NCBI GenBank assembly: GCA_045586925.1
Contig: JAZNBG010000005.1
Span: forward strand, 49,680 to 113,679
Direction: 5' to 3'
DNA: 64,000 nt
Source of the DNA: SIG440 sp045586925
Lineage (GTDB): Bacteria > Bacillota > Clostridia > Monoglobales > Monoglobaceae
The notes below the pieces were generated by a model that was not told the origin of the DNA, searched no databases, and was given only the letters and a program-made list of their open reading frames with translations. Below, one piece after another: positions 1 through 8,980 of this stretch (positions within the stretch are counted from its first letter, which is position 1; each line of letters begins with the position of its first letter). The translations under genes and the position numbers were made by a program.

Positions 1-1343
1 TTTATTCCATCCATAAGTTTAAAATAAGATGTTGCAACAGCATTTCCGCCTCTTGTTGCTACATTATATACGCCATCTGTTTTTACTGTATTGACAGTAA
101 CCGTATCAGCATTTACCGTTGACATATCTGTATCTTCGCTAAAATTAAGCGTAAATGGCAAATCACTTGCAGAAATATGTGTTTTAGTTGAAAGCTCAGT
201 GCCTCTCTTGCCGGTCATTCCGGTAACGGAAGCCTTGCCATCAATTTCGTACACATTCTTTGCAGTAAATTCTGTGACTAATTCCGTAACATCAGCATCA
301 TTAGCGTCTGTTTTAACGCCGCTAACGGTAAGACGATACTTGGCGTCTGCTTCAAAGCCACCTTCGGGAACTATAGTGTAAACTTGATTATTCTCGCTTA
401 ACGTGCCTTCATAGGTAATTTCTTCAGTTACGGTAACATTTTTAAATGTTATATTAAAATCATTGCCAAATGTGGTGTTTGTTCCATAATTCTGCAATTC
501 CTCAACAGAAGAAATTCCTTCAAAATTCTCATTTATGAGTAACTTTGTTGGGTTATCTGTGGTATATGCTTTAATGTAAGAAAAGTCTATATCCATCGTA
601 GCGCCCGTTTCTGAATCTGCGCCACTATAAGAATATAATGCCAGGGCAACAGCAGAACCAAGATCTTTTCTATCAGCAATCATTTCTGCACTGCTGGTTT
701 TTTCCATTGTCTCGGACTTATAAGTTATACGCTGTTCTTCGGTTGTAGGGTCAAGTTCCCATGTAACATCAATCCACTCACCTCTAGGATAGTCCAAGCC
801 TTTGGAATGAGCATATTGGGTCAATGTGATATACGGAGCAACTCTGTCTAACTCCTCAGTAACAGAACCCATCAGCCCAAGTTCTGCATAGACATCATGC
901 GTTGTGTCGATTGGAAGGTTCTCAAAGCTGTCAGCAGATACAATGTTAAAAAGAGTTGTTCCCGCAACACCATTCATACGCAAGCGCATTTTCACAACCA
1001 AGGTTTTGCCAGCAACCGCTGCTGGATTTACACCATCCATCAGCTTAAAATAGGTTGAACCAATCGCCCATCCACGTTGATTGGCTGCGTTATAAACGCC
1101 ATCTTCTGTAAGCTTTTCTAATTTTACACTTTCAGAACTGATTGACGCATCCGAAACTGCTTCGTCAAAATGCAAAGCAATATCACTCTCAGCAGGAATA
1201 AACGCATTTTCCCCTGAAATTGCCACATCATTTGATGCGCTCTTGCATGTGCATGTTGCTGCAAAACCTGTGATTGCACAGTTAAACAGCAGCATTTGTA
1301 CCACCATGGCAAAAACCATTACCTTTACTAAGATTTTTTTCAT
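1..1343 (-). CDS. Secreted protein with lectin-like (LamG) and Ig-like modules, 3' end outside window
   Basis: This gene is open to the left window edge (about 447 codons visible). The start is ATG at 1343, preceded by GGAGG eight bases upstream. It opens with KKILVK and a hydrophobic stretch ending near TGFAA, a typical signal peptide. The body alternates pieces of a bacterial Ig-like (SbsA/Big_5 type) domain with a concanavalin/LamG-like beta-sandwich. The phrase FKLMDG occurs twice, once early and once at the cut edge, so at least two tandem modules exist. The same architecture occurs in the gene at 13045-15393. It follows the DUF4450 glycosidase by 68 bases and is probably the next gene of the long polysaccharide operon. 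The likely role is extracellular glycan binding; no catalytic motif is visible. Confidence 0.75.
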   Translation of the reverse strand, partial: MKKILVKVMVFAMVVQMLLFNCAITGFAATCTCKSASNDVAISGENAFIPAESDIALHFDEAVSDASISSESVKLEKLTEDGVYNAANQRGWAIGSTYFKLMDGVNPAAVAGKTLVVKMRLRMNGVAGTTLFNIVSADSFENLPIDTTHDVYAELGLMGSVTEELDRVAPYITLTQYAHSKGLDYPRGEWIDVTWELDPTTEEQRITYKSETMEKTSSAEMIADRKDLGSAVALALYSYSGADSETGATMDIDFSYIKAYTTDNPTKLLINENFEGISSVEELQNYGTNTTFGNDFNITFKNVTVTEEITYEGTLSENNQVYTIVPEGGFEADAKYRLTVSGVKTDANDADVTELVTEFTAKNVYEIDGKASVTGMTGKRGTELSTKTHISASDLPFTLNFSEDTDMSTVNADTVTVNTVKTDGVYNVATRGGNAVATSYFKLMDGI

Positions 1344-1411
1344 TACCATTTCCTCCTCTAAATTAGTGTTTGTTATATAAATTTTTATACTCTACTCTTT
1401 TTATAGTTTAA

Positions 1412-4400
1412 TTACAATCTATTTACACTGATACCCATAACACCCATAATAACTTCATTTGCAATAGCCTCAATCTTGACATTAGCAAGCTTTTTCTCCG
1501 GATTTAACCGAAGCTTTTGCACAGTTGCATGGTTATATTCATTAAAATAGAAAGTCTCATTCTCTTTTTGCAACGCAGGTGTTAACCAATCATCAATATT
1601 GAAGGGATAAACAAGTTTAACCGTTGTCGTTTCGCCGTCATCATATTGAACTGTTATCCGCACATTCTCAACCTGGGTTTGCATTGCATTTGTGGTTGCT
1701 GCAAAAAGAATGGCAATTTCCTGCGCATTACCACTGAGCGGAATTGTAATTTCTGTCGGAAAGTTATCCCATACAGAAACGCAAGCCAGATTCTCTTTTT
1801 CAACGGGTGTTATAAATGGTATTCCGGACGTTGTGTAAACCATACCATTCGCATTTCTTAAAGCACTGTCATCAACATGAACCATATTATGTCCATAATG
1901 ATTCCATTCCCATGCATACCGCCCATTAGAGAAAACGCCTATTGAATATCCCTCCGGACGAGGACTCAAGTATTCCTGATTATGAACATCATTCATATTG
2001 CAGTTAAAAAATGCAGAAATATCAACTGGTTCAAAATTCATTTTTGATATGGGTTCTTCGTGAATTTTCTTTTCAAGAATCTCATAATCCGCGGCAAGCC
2101 AAGAGTCGTATTTCTTATGCTTGACACGAATGAACAATGTATGATGTCCCGCAACATTTTTGGTTTTTGCATATATCTTATTGCCTGCAATTGTAATATT
2201 TTCAAGCGTTTCGGAAATATCCTTATAGGCAACCAAATCACCATGTAAAACTTCAAAACACAGCTCATTTTCTGCAATCACCTTGTCTATAAACTCAAGT
2301 GTTGGAATATCGCCGCTACCATGCATCACGCTAAGCTGAAAACTTCCTGTCTTTTCAGTTTCTACAATTATAAAGCTATTATTGGGTGCCTCTTTGATTG
2401 TATAAGGAATTGTTTCACCATCTAACATTATTGTTTCAATGCTGCTTGAAATCATAGGTATCCTGATAAATTTCTTCACATTTTTATTACAGCAAATATC
2501 ATAAGTTGCTACATTGCCTGTCTTGTTGTAATTTAAGGAAATATCCTTAAGAGTCAGACTGGTATGCTCCCAATCCTTAGGAAAATTAGGTGCAATCATG
2601 ACATAATTCTCAAGCAAGTTCATCCTAATACCAAATAATCCTTCTACAACAAGCCGTAAATAAGTACCTGAAACATCTGTAAAATCAATCGTACCCATAT
2701 CCGCACAAAAATCAGACTGTGCATGTGCAGCCATACCAGGATTTTTTCCATTAAAATAACAATCAACAAGACCGTTTAAAATTTCCATGCCCTTCTCTTG
2801 TAGGCCAAGTTGATAATAAGCTAACGCCAAGCAAGCATTTTCGGCAGGGAATAATCCACAGGTTGAATACTTTCTTGGATACCAGTTTGATGAATATGCC
2901 AAGCGACCACCCATCCCCGGTGTTACAACATTATAAATGCAATCCTCCGTATATTTAAGCATTGTATATGCTTGTAGTTCATCAACCAAATCGCAATCTA
3001 TGGCAAGATATGTAGTAGAAAGTTCCGGCGACGGATGTACCATACAACTTCCAACAGTATCAATGGATTCAGCTATGACACCGCTATTTGCAAGCCACAA
3101 TTTTTCTTCTACTGCCCTTTTTATTTTTTCAGCGCGTTTTATAAAAACTTCGTTGGGCTTACCAAGCTTTTCTGCAATTTTTGCCATAACCTTGTTAGCT
3201 CGATAATTATAGGCGCTGGATTGTGCGCAGCCTGCACCGTTATATGAATGTCCATCTGAAATCCATGTATTTAGGAAGTTTTGATATAATCCATCATTGT
3301 CAGGGTCAAAAATTCTTTCTTCCCAATCCAGCATCAAACAAAACTCATCAAAGTATTTTTGTGCAATTTCAAGATTGCCCGTCCATTCGATATGATATAG
3401 CATCATATCAAATGCACACTCCTGCATGTTATAATAAGCCGCATCAACACCTAAGAAGTATGGCAAAAATCCGGTTGTGTTTTCAATATTGTGATATGGG
3501 GATAATCTATCCGCATCCCCTTCTCTGGCACCTTTTCCATCAAACCAAACACGTTCCTCGCCCTCTGCCTCTTTAACAAGTTGATTGAGATGAGCAGACA
3601 TAGTTGTCTCGACTCTGTCGCTCCAACCCAGAACGGTTGGCGCATACCAACCTCTCCAACCTAAAAATGGTGAATGATAAGCAAAGGTTCCGTGATGAAA
3701 AGAATTTCTATGCCAAGCCGCATCCATTGCAACAACCGTAGGAGCAATCGTTAAATCAAAAGGATGATTCTGTGTTTTAAGACTAATGCATGAAAATTTT
3801 GCGTATATTTGCTGTTTAACATAATTAACTGGATCTTCTAAGGTAAGCCATTGATTTAATGTTTCCTCATCTGCATTATGTATAGCAATAATATAACCAT
3901 CAAGTTCTTTGCCCTGTTCAATGGCTGTGGAAATTTTAACAACTCTATCATCCTCATTTTCAGGTATACTTCCTAAAAACAATGCCGGAGACAGTTCCTC
4001 CATTGCTTTAGCTGATCCCAACTCAAATTTAGCAGGAAAACTTGTTGCAATTCGCATGGAGCTTCCATTTGGATGACTAACACAGGCACGATTTTCGCCC
4101 AACTCAATTGTATTCTTTTCACAATCTAAAGAACTAAAATATCGCCTCTTATCACTTTTTCTTTCAAAGCGTCCAAAATATTCAGTTATTCCTCCAAAAC
4201 CCGCAGCAAAAACAACCCTCTGATCAGTTGAAATGTTGTAATGCACCAAAAAGCCATCGTCTGGTAACAACGGATATACTTCCAACTTTACAGACACATT
4301 AGGAAAATATGAAGACATTTGAGAAAGCTTATACTCAATCCAACCATTTTTAAACTCGGCTACTACATCCTCTGAATCATGAAACCAGCGTGCGCCAGAT

Positions 4401-4672
4401 TCGGTTAATTCTGTGCCCTCACCTATCCGTCGTCCTGGTGTTACTGCAAGTCCACTGGAAAGAGTTCCTCTTTTGCCAAACAAACACCAATCATATTCCG
4501 TCCAATCAGTTGCCGAACCCATAAACTGCGGCACATCACCTGCAAAAGTAGCAAACTTTGCTTCCTTATCATCATTTTTATGGGAACCATAAAGCAAACG
4601 ATTAAAAAATTCATTACTGCCGCTAATTGCAAAACCATTTTCTGTCGGCGTATAATGAGTTTTCGAATTCAT
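1412..4672 (-). CDS. Six-hairpin glycoside hydrolase, DUF4450-type
   Basis: This is a protein of 1086 residues. I chose ATG at 4672 over an upstream in-frame TTG (4693) because GAGGGGAG lies just before it. The N-terminus (NRLLYG near residue 25, then a region with FGKRGTL and ITEYFGRF) resembles DUF4450 proteins, which run about 1100 residues and are found mainly in Bacteroidetes glycan loci. The middle, roughly residues 300-720, has the aromatic and acidic helical pattern of an (alpha/alpha)6 barrel, and the C-terminus is beta-rich. No signal peptide is present, so it should act in the cytoplasm on imported oligosaccharides. It lies 31 bases after the amidohydrolase in the same operon. The substrate is unknown. 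The family assignment is from memory of the motif pattern, not a profile search. Confidence 0.65.
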   Translation of the reverse strand: MNSKTHYTPTENGFAISGSNEFFNRLLYGSHKNDDKEAKFATFAGDVPQFMGSATDWTEYDWCLFGKRGTLSSGLAVTPGRRIGEGTELTESGARWFHDSEDVVAEFKNGWIEYKLSQMSSYFPNVSVKLEVYPLLPDDGFLVHYNISTDQRVVFAAGFGGITEYFGRFERKSDKRRYFSSLDCEKNTIELGENRACVSHPNGSSMRIATSFPAKFELGSAKAMEELSPALFLGSIPENEDDRVVKISTAIEQGKELDGYIIAIHNADEETLNQWLTLEDPVNYVKQQIYAKFSCISLKTQNHPFDLTIAPTVVAMDAAWHRNSFHHGTFAYHSPFLGWRGWYAPTVLGWSDRVETTMSAHLNQLVKEAEGEERVWFDGKGAREGDADRLSPYHNIENTTGFLPYFLGVDAAYYNMQECAFDMMLYHIEWTGNLEIAQKYFDEFCLMLDWEERIFDPDNDGLYQNFLNTWISDGHSYNGAGCAQSSAYNYRANKVMAKIAEKLGKPNEVFIKRAEKIKRAVEEKLWLANSGVIAESIDTVGSCMVHPSPELSTTYLAIDCDLVDELQAYTMLKYTEDCIYNVVTPGMGGRLAYSSNWYPRKYSTCGLFPAENACLALAYYQLGLQEKGMEILNGLVDCYFNGKNPGMAAHAQSDFCADMGTIDFTDVSGTYLRLVVEGLFGIRMNLLENYVMIAPNFPKDWEHTSLTLKDISLNYNKTGNVATYDICCNKNVKKFIRIPMISSSIETIMLDGETIPYTIKEAPNNSFIIVETEKTGSFQLSVMHGSGDIPTLEFIDKVIAENELCFEVLHGDLVAYKDISETLENITIAGNKIYAKTKNVAGHHTLFIRVKHKKYDSWLAADYEILEKKIHEEPISKMNFEPVDISAFFNCNMNDVHNQEYLSPRPEGYSIGVFSNGRYAWEWNHYGHNMVHVDDSALRNANGMVYTTSGIPFITPVEKENLACVSVWDNFPTEITIPLSGNAQEIAILFAATTNAMQTQVENVRITVQYDDGETTTVKLVYPFNIDDWLTPALQKENETFYFNEYNHATVQKLRLNPEKKLANVKIEAIANEVIMGVMGISVNRL

Positions 4673-4703
4673 ATAATCTCTCCCCTCTTTCAAAAACCAG
4701 ACT

Positions 4704-5600
4704 TTATAGATTTAAAAAGCGAATTGCATTTTCTCTTGCGATTTTATTAAATACTGTTGTACTGATTTTTCCGGTATCTCTCCACTCTACAAGCGTTCTT
4801 GTAAGAGGTAAGTCCATACCGCAACTACAATAATCTGTGCCAAAAAATAATCTATCTTGAAATTCTTCTAAAAATTTCGGGCCATATTCTGCGTCACGTG
4901 TAAGTGCACGATAACAAGTTCCATCAGATAAATCACCATAAAGATTAGGATAACGTCTGAATAGCTTCGGCACAACACCCTCTTCTTTAATCGGTTCATT
5001 AGATAGTCTACCCACCTGGCTAACATCAGGATTCATAATATAGGCTCGTTCCGCTGGTGTTTCTAATCGTGCAATTTCCGTCCAGAAAACAGGGCCATGA
5101 CCAAAAATTATAAGTCCGGGAAATCTTTGAAGTGTATGCTCCAGTTGAGGTAGACCCGGATCATCATAAAGACCAAAATCTCCACGTTTTTGATCCGAAC
5201 CATCAAAAACAACGGGGAGGCCTACCTTTTCTGCACAACGGAACAAATTCTGTACCAATGGATCTAAAACTTCTAAGTTTGGCATAATTTCACCAATACC
5301 TTTACATCCCTTGTCCTTATAATACTGTAAAATTTTATCAAGTGGTGCCTCTGGACAGTTTGACATGGCTCTAGGATCAATATTACAGTAAGGAATGAAA
5401 CGATCGGGATATTTTGCTGCCATATTTAAAATATCTTCATTGGTCTGCGGGAAATAAACCTCACAATTGACTACCGGCAACAGAACACCTTTTTCAATAC
5501 CGTACTTATCATAAACCTCAATCAAATGTTCAGGTGTAGCAAAATTCGCAACATATGGAACAGGTTCCCAATATGCATGCGCATGAATATCAATAAACAT
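4704..5600 (-). CDS. Amidohydrolase family protein (Amidohydro_2 type)
   Basis: This 298-residue TIM-barrel hydrolase starts with IDIHAHA, the metal-binding HxH of strand 1 (His5 and His7). Later it shows FGHGP (metal or substrate histidine near residue 165) and FFGTDYC (the terminal-strand aspartate near residue 255). These are hallmarks of the PF04909 group of decarboxylases and lactone hydrolases. The start ATG at 5600 has AAGGAG seven bases upstream. There is no signal peptide, so it is cytoplasmic. Between a beta-helix enzyme and a glycosidase it could open a sugar lactone or process an aromatic or uronate derivative released from the glycan. The reaction cannot be named from sequence alone. 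Confidence 0.8.
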   Translation of the reverse strand: MFIDIHAHAYWEPVPYVANFATPEHLIEVYDKYGIEKGVLLPVVNCEVYFPQTNEDILNMAAKYPDRFIPYCNIDPRAMSNCPEAPLDKILQYYKDKGCKGIGEIMPNLEVLDPLVQNLFRCAEKVGLPVVFDGSDQKRGDFGLYDDPGLPQLEHTLQRFPGLIIFGHGPVFWTEIARLETPAERAYIMNPDVSQVGRLSNEPIKEEGVVPKLFRRYPNLYGDLSDGTCYRALTRDAEYGPKFLEEFQDRLFFGTDYCSCGMDLPLTRTLVEWRDTGKISTTVFNKIARENAIRFLNL

Positions 5601-5640
5601 AAATGGTCTCCTTAATTCTGACGTAAAAATATTCGCTTAA

Positions 5641-8600
5641 TTATTCTTTATCTAATGCTTCACTTTGTTCCGTTATAGTCACTGGTACCACGACCGGTCT
5701 TAACTCTTCCATTTCCCACAGATATAGCCTAAATTTTCCGTTTAGCTTTTCACAATTATATGTAACTTCGTGCGTTTCACCTTCGGCTAAACCGAGTTGC
5801 TCACCAAGCGTCGCATGACTAAAATTCCCAGCAACATCGTAAGTGGCATAAATAGGTGTAAAATAAGTTTTCTTTTCTCCCCGACCTGTTAAGATCCCCT
5901 TAAAATTAAAGGATGCATCATTCGTGTAAGAAATATCTGAAATCGTAATTTCAGGAGATCCTGAATAAATATCAATACTTGTTACGCATAGACTTTCTCC
6001 ATATTGGGCCTGTACACGAATTGTTGCAATTCCTGGACCTACTGATGTAACAACACCATTTTCTGAAACAGTGGCTATCTCTTTATTGTTACTTTCATAG
6101 TTAATTTCTGCTCCATTAAGGACAAAACCATTTTGACCACGAAGCAGGGTTTCTAAAGTTACATTTTCACCTAAACCCAACTGAAGATAAGAATTATTTT
6201 CTTCTCTGCCTACGCTCCGTACAAAAAGCTTTTCGGGTACATCATTTGCCTCTGCATATTTAAAATCAGCCTTTAGTCCTATACTTTGCATATCAATGTC
6301 TACAACACCTAAATCGTAAGCTTTACTTGCTTCTTTAAGCCTTAAATCACCATTTGCTACATCTACAAAAAGCGGATTTGTATCAGTCAATGAATGTTCG
6401 TCAAAGGACATACCTTGTGCAAACTCTGAGTTCTTCCATGCGGCAAAAGTTTTTTCTTGCGTTCCAATCAAAACCTTTGGTTCTATGATACTGCCGGAAT
6501 CAACATCATATGTGTAGAACATATTATAGTCTACTGAGCTTAATCTGGATTCGCTCACACTTGCAAGATAATATGCTGTTTGTCCTGAATTATAAAAAAT
6601 ATTCTTTTCTATAATCTGGTCATTGGCTGTGCTTCCATTTTGCTCATGGGATGCAACATTCCAATCTAAAGCTGTATTGTTTACAACATAATTATTTCTT
6701 ACAATATTATTGTCTGCCTTGATCAAAAACGCAGCATTAAGCTTTCCGCCATCAAGACTTGTTTCTGTTTGCACAGCCTCAATTATATTATTTTCGGCTA
6801 TACAACCATGAGCAAAGTCATCAAAGTAAACAACCGCTCCTCCGCCATACATAACCGGGCTAGTGTGTATATAGTTGTTCCTTATAACTGTCCCTTTATT
6901 CAAGTATTCTGTTACAGTAACACCATCTTCTGCCACATGTACTGCATTTAAAGAAGCATATATAACACCTGTATCTTCTGAACCGGTATTAACATGCGCA
7001 ATTTCATTAAATTCCATGTAGTTGGTATATGCTGCATATTCTGCTCGTAAACCACTTCTTTTAAAATACTCTATTTTGTTATGAGAAACCATATTATCTC
7101 TCGCGCCACTATGTTGGTATGCAATACCATATCCATGCGGCACCAAAAGACTTCCGTTATGCACATAATTGTTGCAAATTAAGTTATTTTCACATATCGG
7201 TTCTAAAGCAACATAGGTCAATGTATCACCAATTCTACTGTCGGAATTAAACGATACACCGCTAACACCAACATTATAAATTTCATTACCATAAACCGTG
7301 CAATCATTTACGTTTCCAACAATATTTACACCATGACCGCCAACATCATGTATCTTGGAATCTTTAACAACAATGTTTTCTGCATTCTCAATGTAAATAC
7401 CATTGCCAGTATCGCCAACACCTTCACCTCTTTGTACGTTGGCTGTTCTTTCTGTATTCCGTATCGTAATACCTTTTAACTCTATATTTTTTACAGGTGT
7501 TTCTGGTGAACTTCCTTTGAACGTAACACCGTTTTGGTGCGCTGGAATGCTGATTTCTACACCCTGTATACTGCCCCCCACAGGCATAACATAGAGTCTA
7601 CCAATATCACTATCATAGTAGAATTCGCCTTCTTGATCTAAAAATGCCAAATCCCCCTGCAAGAAATATCTGTTCCCTTCTTCACCTTCTGTAACACCGC
7701 TATTGATAAGATATGTTGAAGACTCTGAAGCTAACGTAATCATGTTTTGTGAGTAATTTATAGATTCTACAGGAAGTGTATGCGCATACCACATTATGTT
7801 ACCGCTACCTGGCCATATTAAAACTTCCAAATCACGAAAACTGGATGGTCTTGGAAAATCATTTGTTTTAAATCCAAAACTATTTCTCGTTCTAGTTCCC
7901 AAACTAATCGAACGCAGATAACCATCAAGCATATCCGCCCCTTCGTTGGGATATCTTGCCTTTGTTAGCATATCCCCGTTTTGATATATAACATCAATTT
8001 TCTTACCCATCCCAACATTGGCATAATACTTACCATTTTCGTATTCTGTCCATTCTGTAACCGGTACACTTCCAGAAATAATGACATTATCATCATCAAA
8101 CGCAGCATAAGTTGTTTTATATGCACCGGGAAGATTATCAGCTTCATCAAATACTAACCCTTCACTTTCACAGTAAACACCTTCTTGTATGTATACTGTA
8201 ATATCTGAATGTATATCTCCCGATATTCTCATCAATTTCAATTGATTTTTCGCTCTCGTTATACTTTGGAACGGCTTTTCACTACTACCGTCACCATTTA
8301 AATCATCACCTAACTCTGCTGACACATATATCGCATGAGAAAGCGAATATTTTTCTGATACCAATCTATAAAATTCTTCAGCCAATGCTCCTTGTGAAGC
8401 ATAATTTTTTTCGCTAAGTTCATTAAGGACCTCTTGCTTTGACAGCTCCTCTAATGCTTCATAATCTGTTAAGTTGATGTTAAGAGTTGTTGCACAATTA
8501 ACAATTTCTGATGCATTTAAATTCACTGACGCTAAAGCATCTGCAACCTCCTGATTAGAAGCTTCATAATACGGGAGCGAAATTTGGTCTCCCGACACAG

Positions 8601-8913
8601 GTACAACTGTAATTATGTACTGATTCGTTGTCGTAAACAAAACTTTGGGAATATTCCATGTAAACAAACCATAGTTATCCGTCGCACCTTGATTATAGTA
8701 AACACAATTTTCTACTGTCACTGCCACATTTTTAGGGGTAACCATTAATGCAAACGGCATGCCACCTAATGCCGGAGTATCACCAGATACGGTTATGTAT
8801 TCTGCTCCAACAACAATCTTCCAACTGCTGTTATATTCTTTTTCTGAATATCCCACACAAGAAGTCGAAATCATAAAAACAGCCAAAATTAATGCAACAA
8901 TTTTTCTTTTCAT
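5641..8913 (-). CDS. Secreted GH141-like right-handed parallel beta-helix protein
   Basis: This is a protein of 1090 residues with a Lys-rich start and hydrophobic signal ending near TSCVGYS. A lipobox is possible at Cys19, because a cysteine follows the hydrophobic core. After about 190 residues comes the pattern YVS..GDD.NGDGS.EKPF.SI..A, then VTYIQEGVY-like strands and repeated NN.I/GN.IYN.G rungs of a beta-helix up to about residue 800. This layout matches GH141 (fucosidase and xylanase activities are known) and related proteins. A BIG2-like domain (ENGVVTSVGPGIATI) and a final Ig-like domain follow. ATG at 8913 is preceded by GAGGAG and a perfect hairpin at 8931-8963. It is a paralogue of the next upstream gene. 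Probably a surface or secreted pectin- or hemicellulose-active enzyme. Confidence 0.75.
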   Translation of the reverse strand: MKRKIVALILAVFMISTSCVGYSEKEYNSSWKIVVGAEYITVSGDTPALGGMPFALMVTPKNVAVTVENCVYYNQGATDNYGLFTWNIPKVLFTTTNQYIITVVPVSGDQISLPYYEASNQEVADALASVNLNASEIVNCATTLNINLTDYEALEELSKQEVLNELSEKNYASQGALAEEFYRLVSEKYSLSHAIYVSAELGDDLNGDGSSEKPFQSITRAKNQLKLMRISGDIHSDITVYIQEGVYCESEGLVFDEADNLPGAYKTTYAAFDDDNVIISGSVPVTEWTEYENGKYYANVGMGKKIDVIYQNGDMLTKARYPNEGADMLDGYLRSISLGTRTRNSFGFKTNDFPRPSSFRDLEVLIWPGSGNIMWYAHTLPVESINYSQNMITLASESSTYLINSGVTEGEEGNRYFLQGDLAFLDQEGEFYYDSDIGRLYVMPVGGSIQGVEISIPAHQNGVTFKGSSPETPVKNIELKGITIRNTERTANVQRGEGVGDTGNGIYIENAENIVVKDSKIHDVGGHGVNIVGNVNDCTVYGNEIYNVGVSGVSFNSDSRIGDTLTYVALEPICENNLICNNYVHNGSLLVPHGYGIAYQHSGARDNMVSHNKIEYFKRSGLRAEYAAYTNYMEFNEIAHVNTGSEDTGVIYASLNAVHVAEDGVTVTEYLNKGTVIRNNYIHTSPVMYGGGAVVYFDDFAHGCIAENNIIEAVQTETSLDGGKLNAAFLIKADNNIVRNNYVVNNTALDWNVASHEQNGSTANDQIIEKNIFYNSGQTAYYLASVSESRLSSVDYNMFYTYDVDSGSIIEPKVLIGTQEKTFAAWKNSEFAQGMSFDEHSLTDTNPLFVDVANGDLRLKEASKAYDLGVVDIDMQSIGLKADFKYAEANDVPEKLFVRSVGREENNSYLQLGLGENVTLETLLRGQNGFVLNGAEINYESNNKEIATVSENGVVTSVGPGIATIRVQAQYGESLCVTSIDIYSGSPEITISDISYTNDASFNFKGILTGRGEKKTYFTPIYATYDVAGNFSHATLGEQLGLAEGETHEVTYNCEKLNGKFRLYLWEMEELRPVVVPVTITEQSEALDKE

Positions 8914-8930
8914 AAAAAATCAACTCCTCG

Positions 8931-8963
8931 GTTGGTGCTCTTAATAGCTTTAAGAGCACCAAC
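8931..8963 (-). promoter_or_regulatory. Perfect 14-bp intergenic hairpin between the two beta-helix genes
   Basis: Arms 8931-8944 and 8950-8963 are exact complements with a 5-base loop. It sits between the stop of the upstream beta-helix gene and the GAGGAG of the downstream one, and no U-run follows. It therefore looks more like an mRNA stabiliser or processing site than a terminator. Confidence 0.6.
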
Positions 8964-8980
8964 ACTTTACTTTTCATTTT

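Noticed and set aside
1124..1312. A 62-codon minus-strand frame inside the first gene
   Set aside because: It is an out-of-frame shadow; the true frame has a signal peptide, a ribosome binding site and homology to the 13045-15393 protein.
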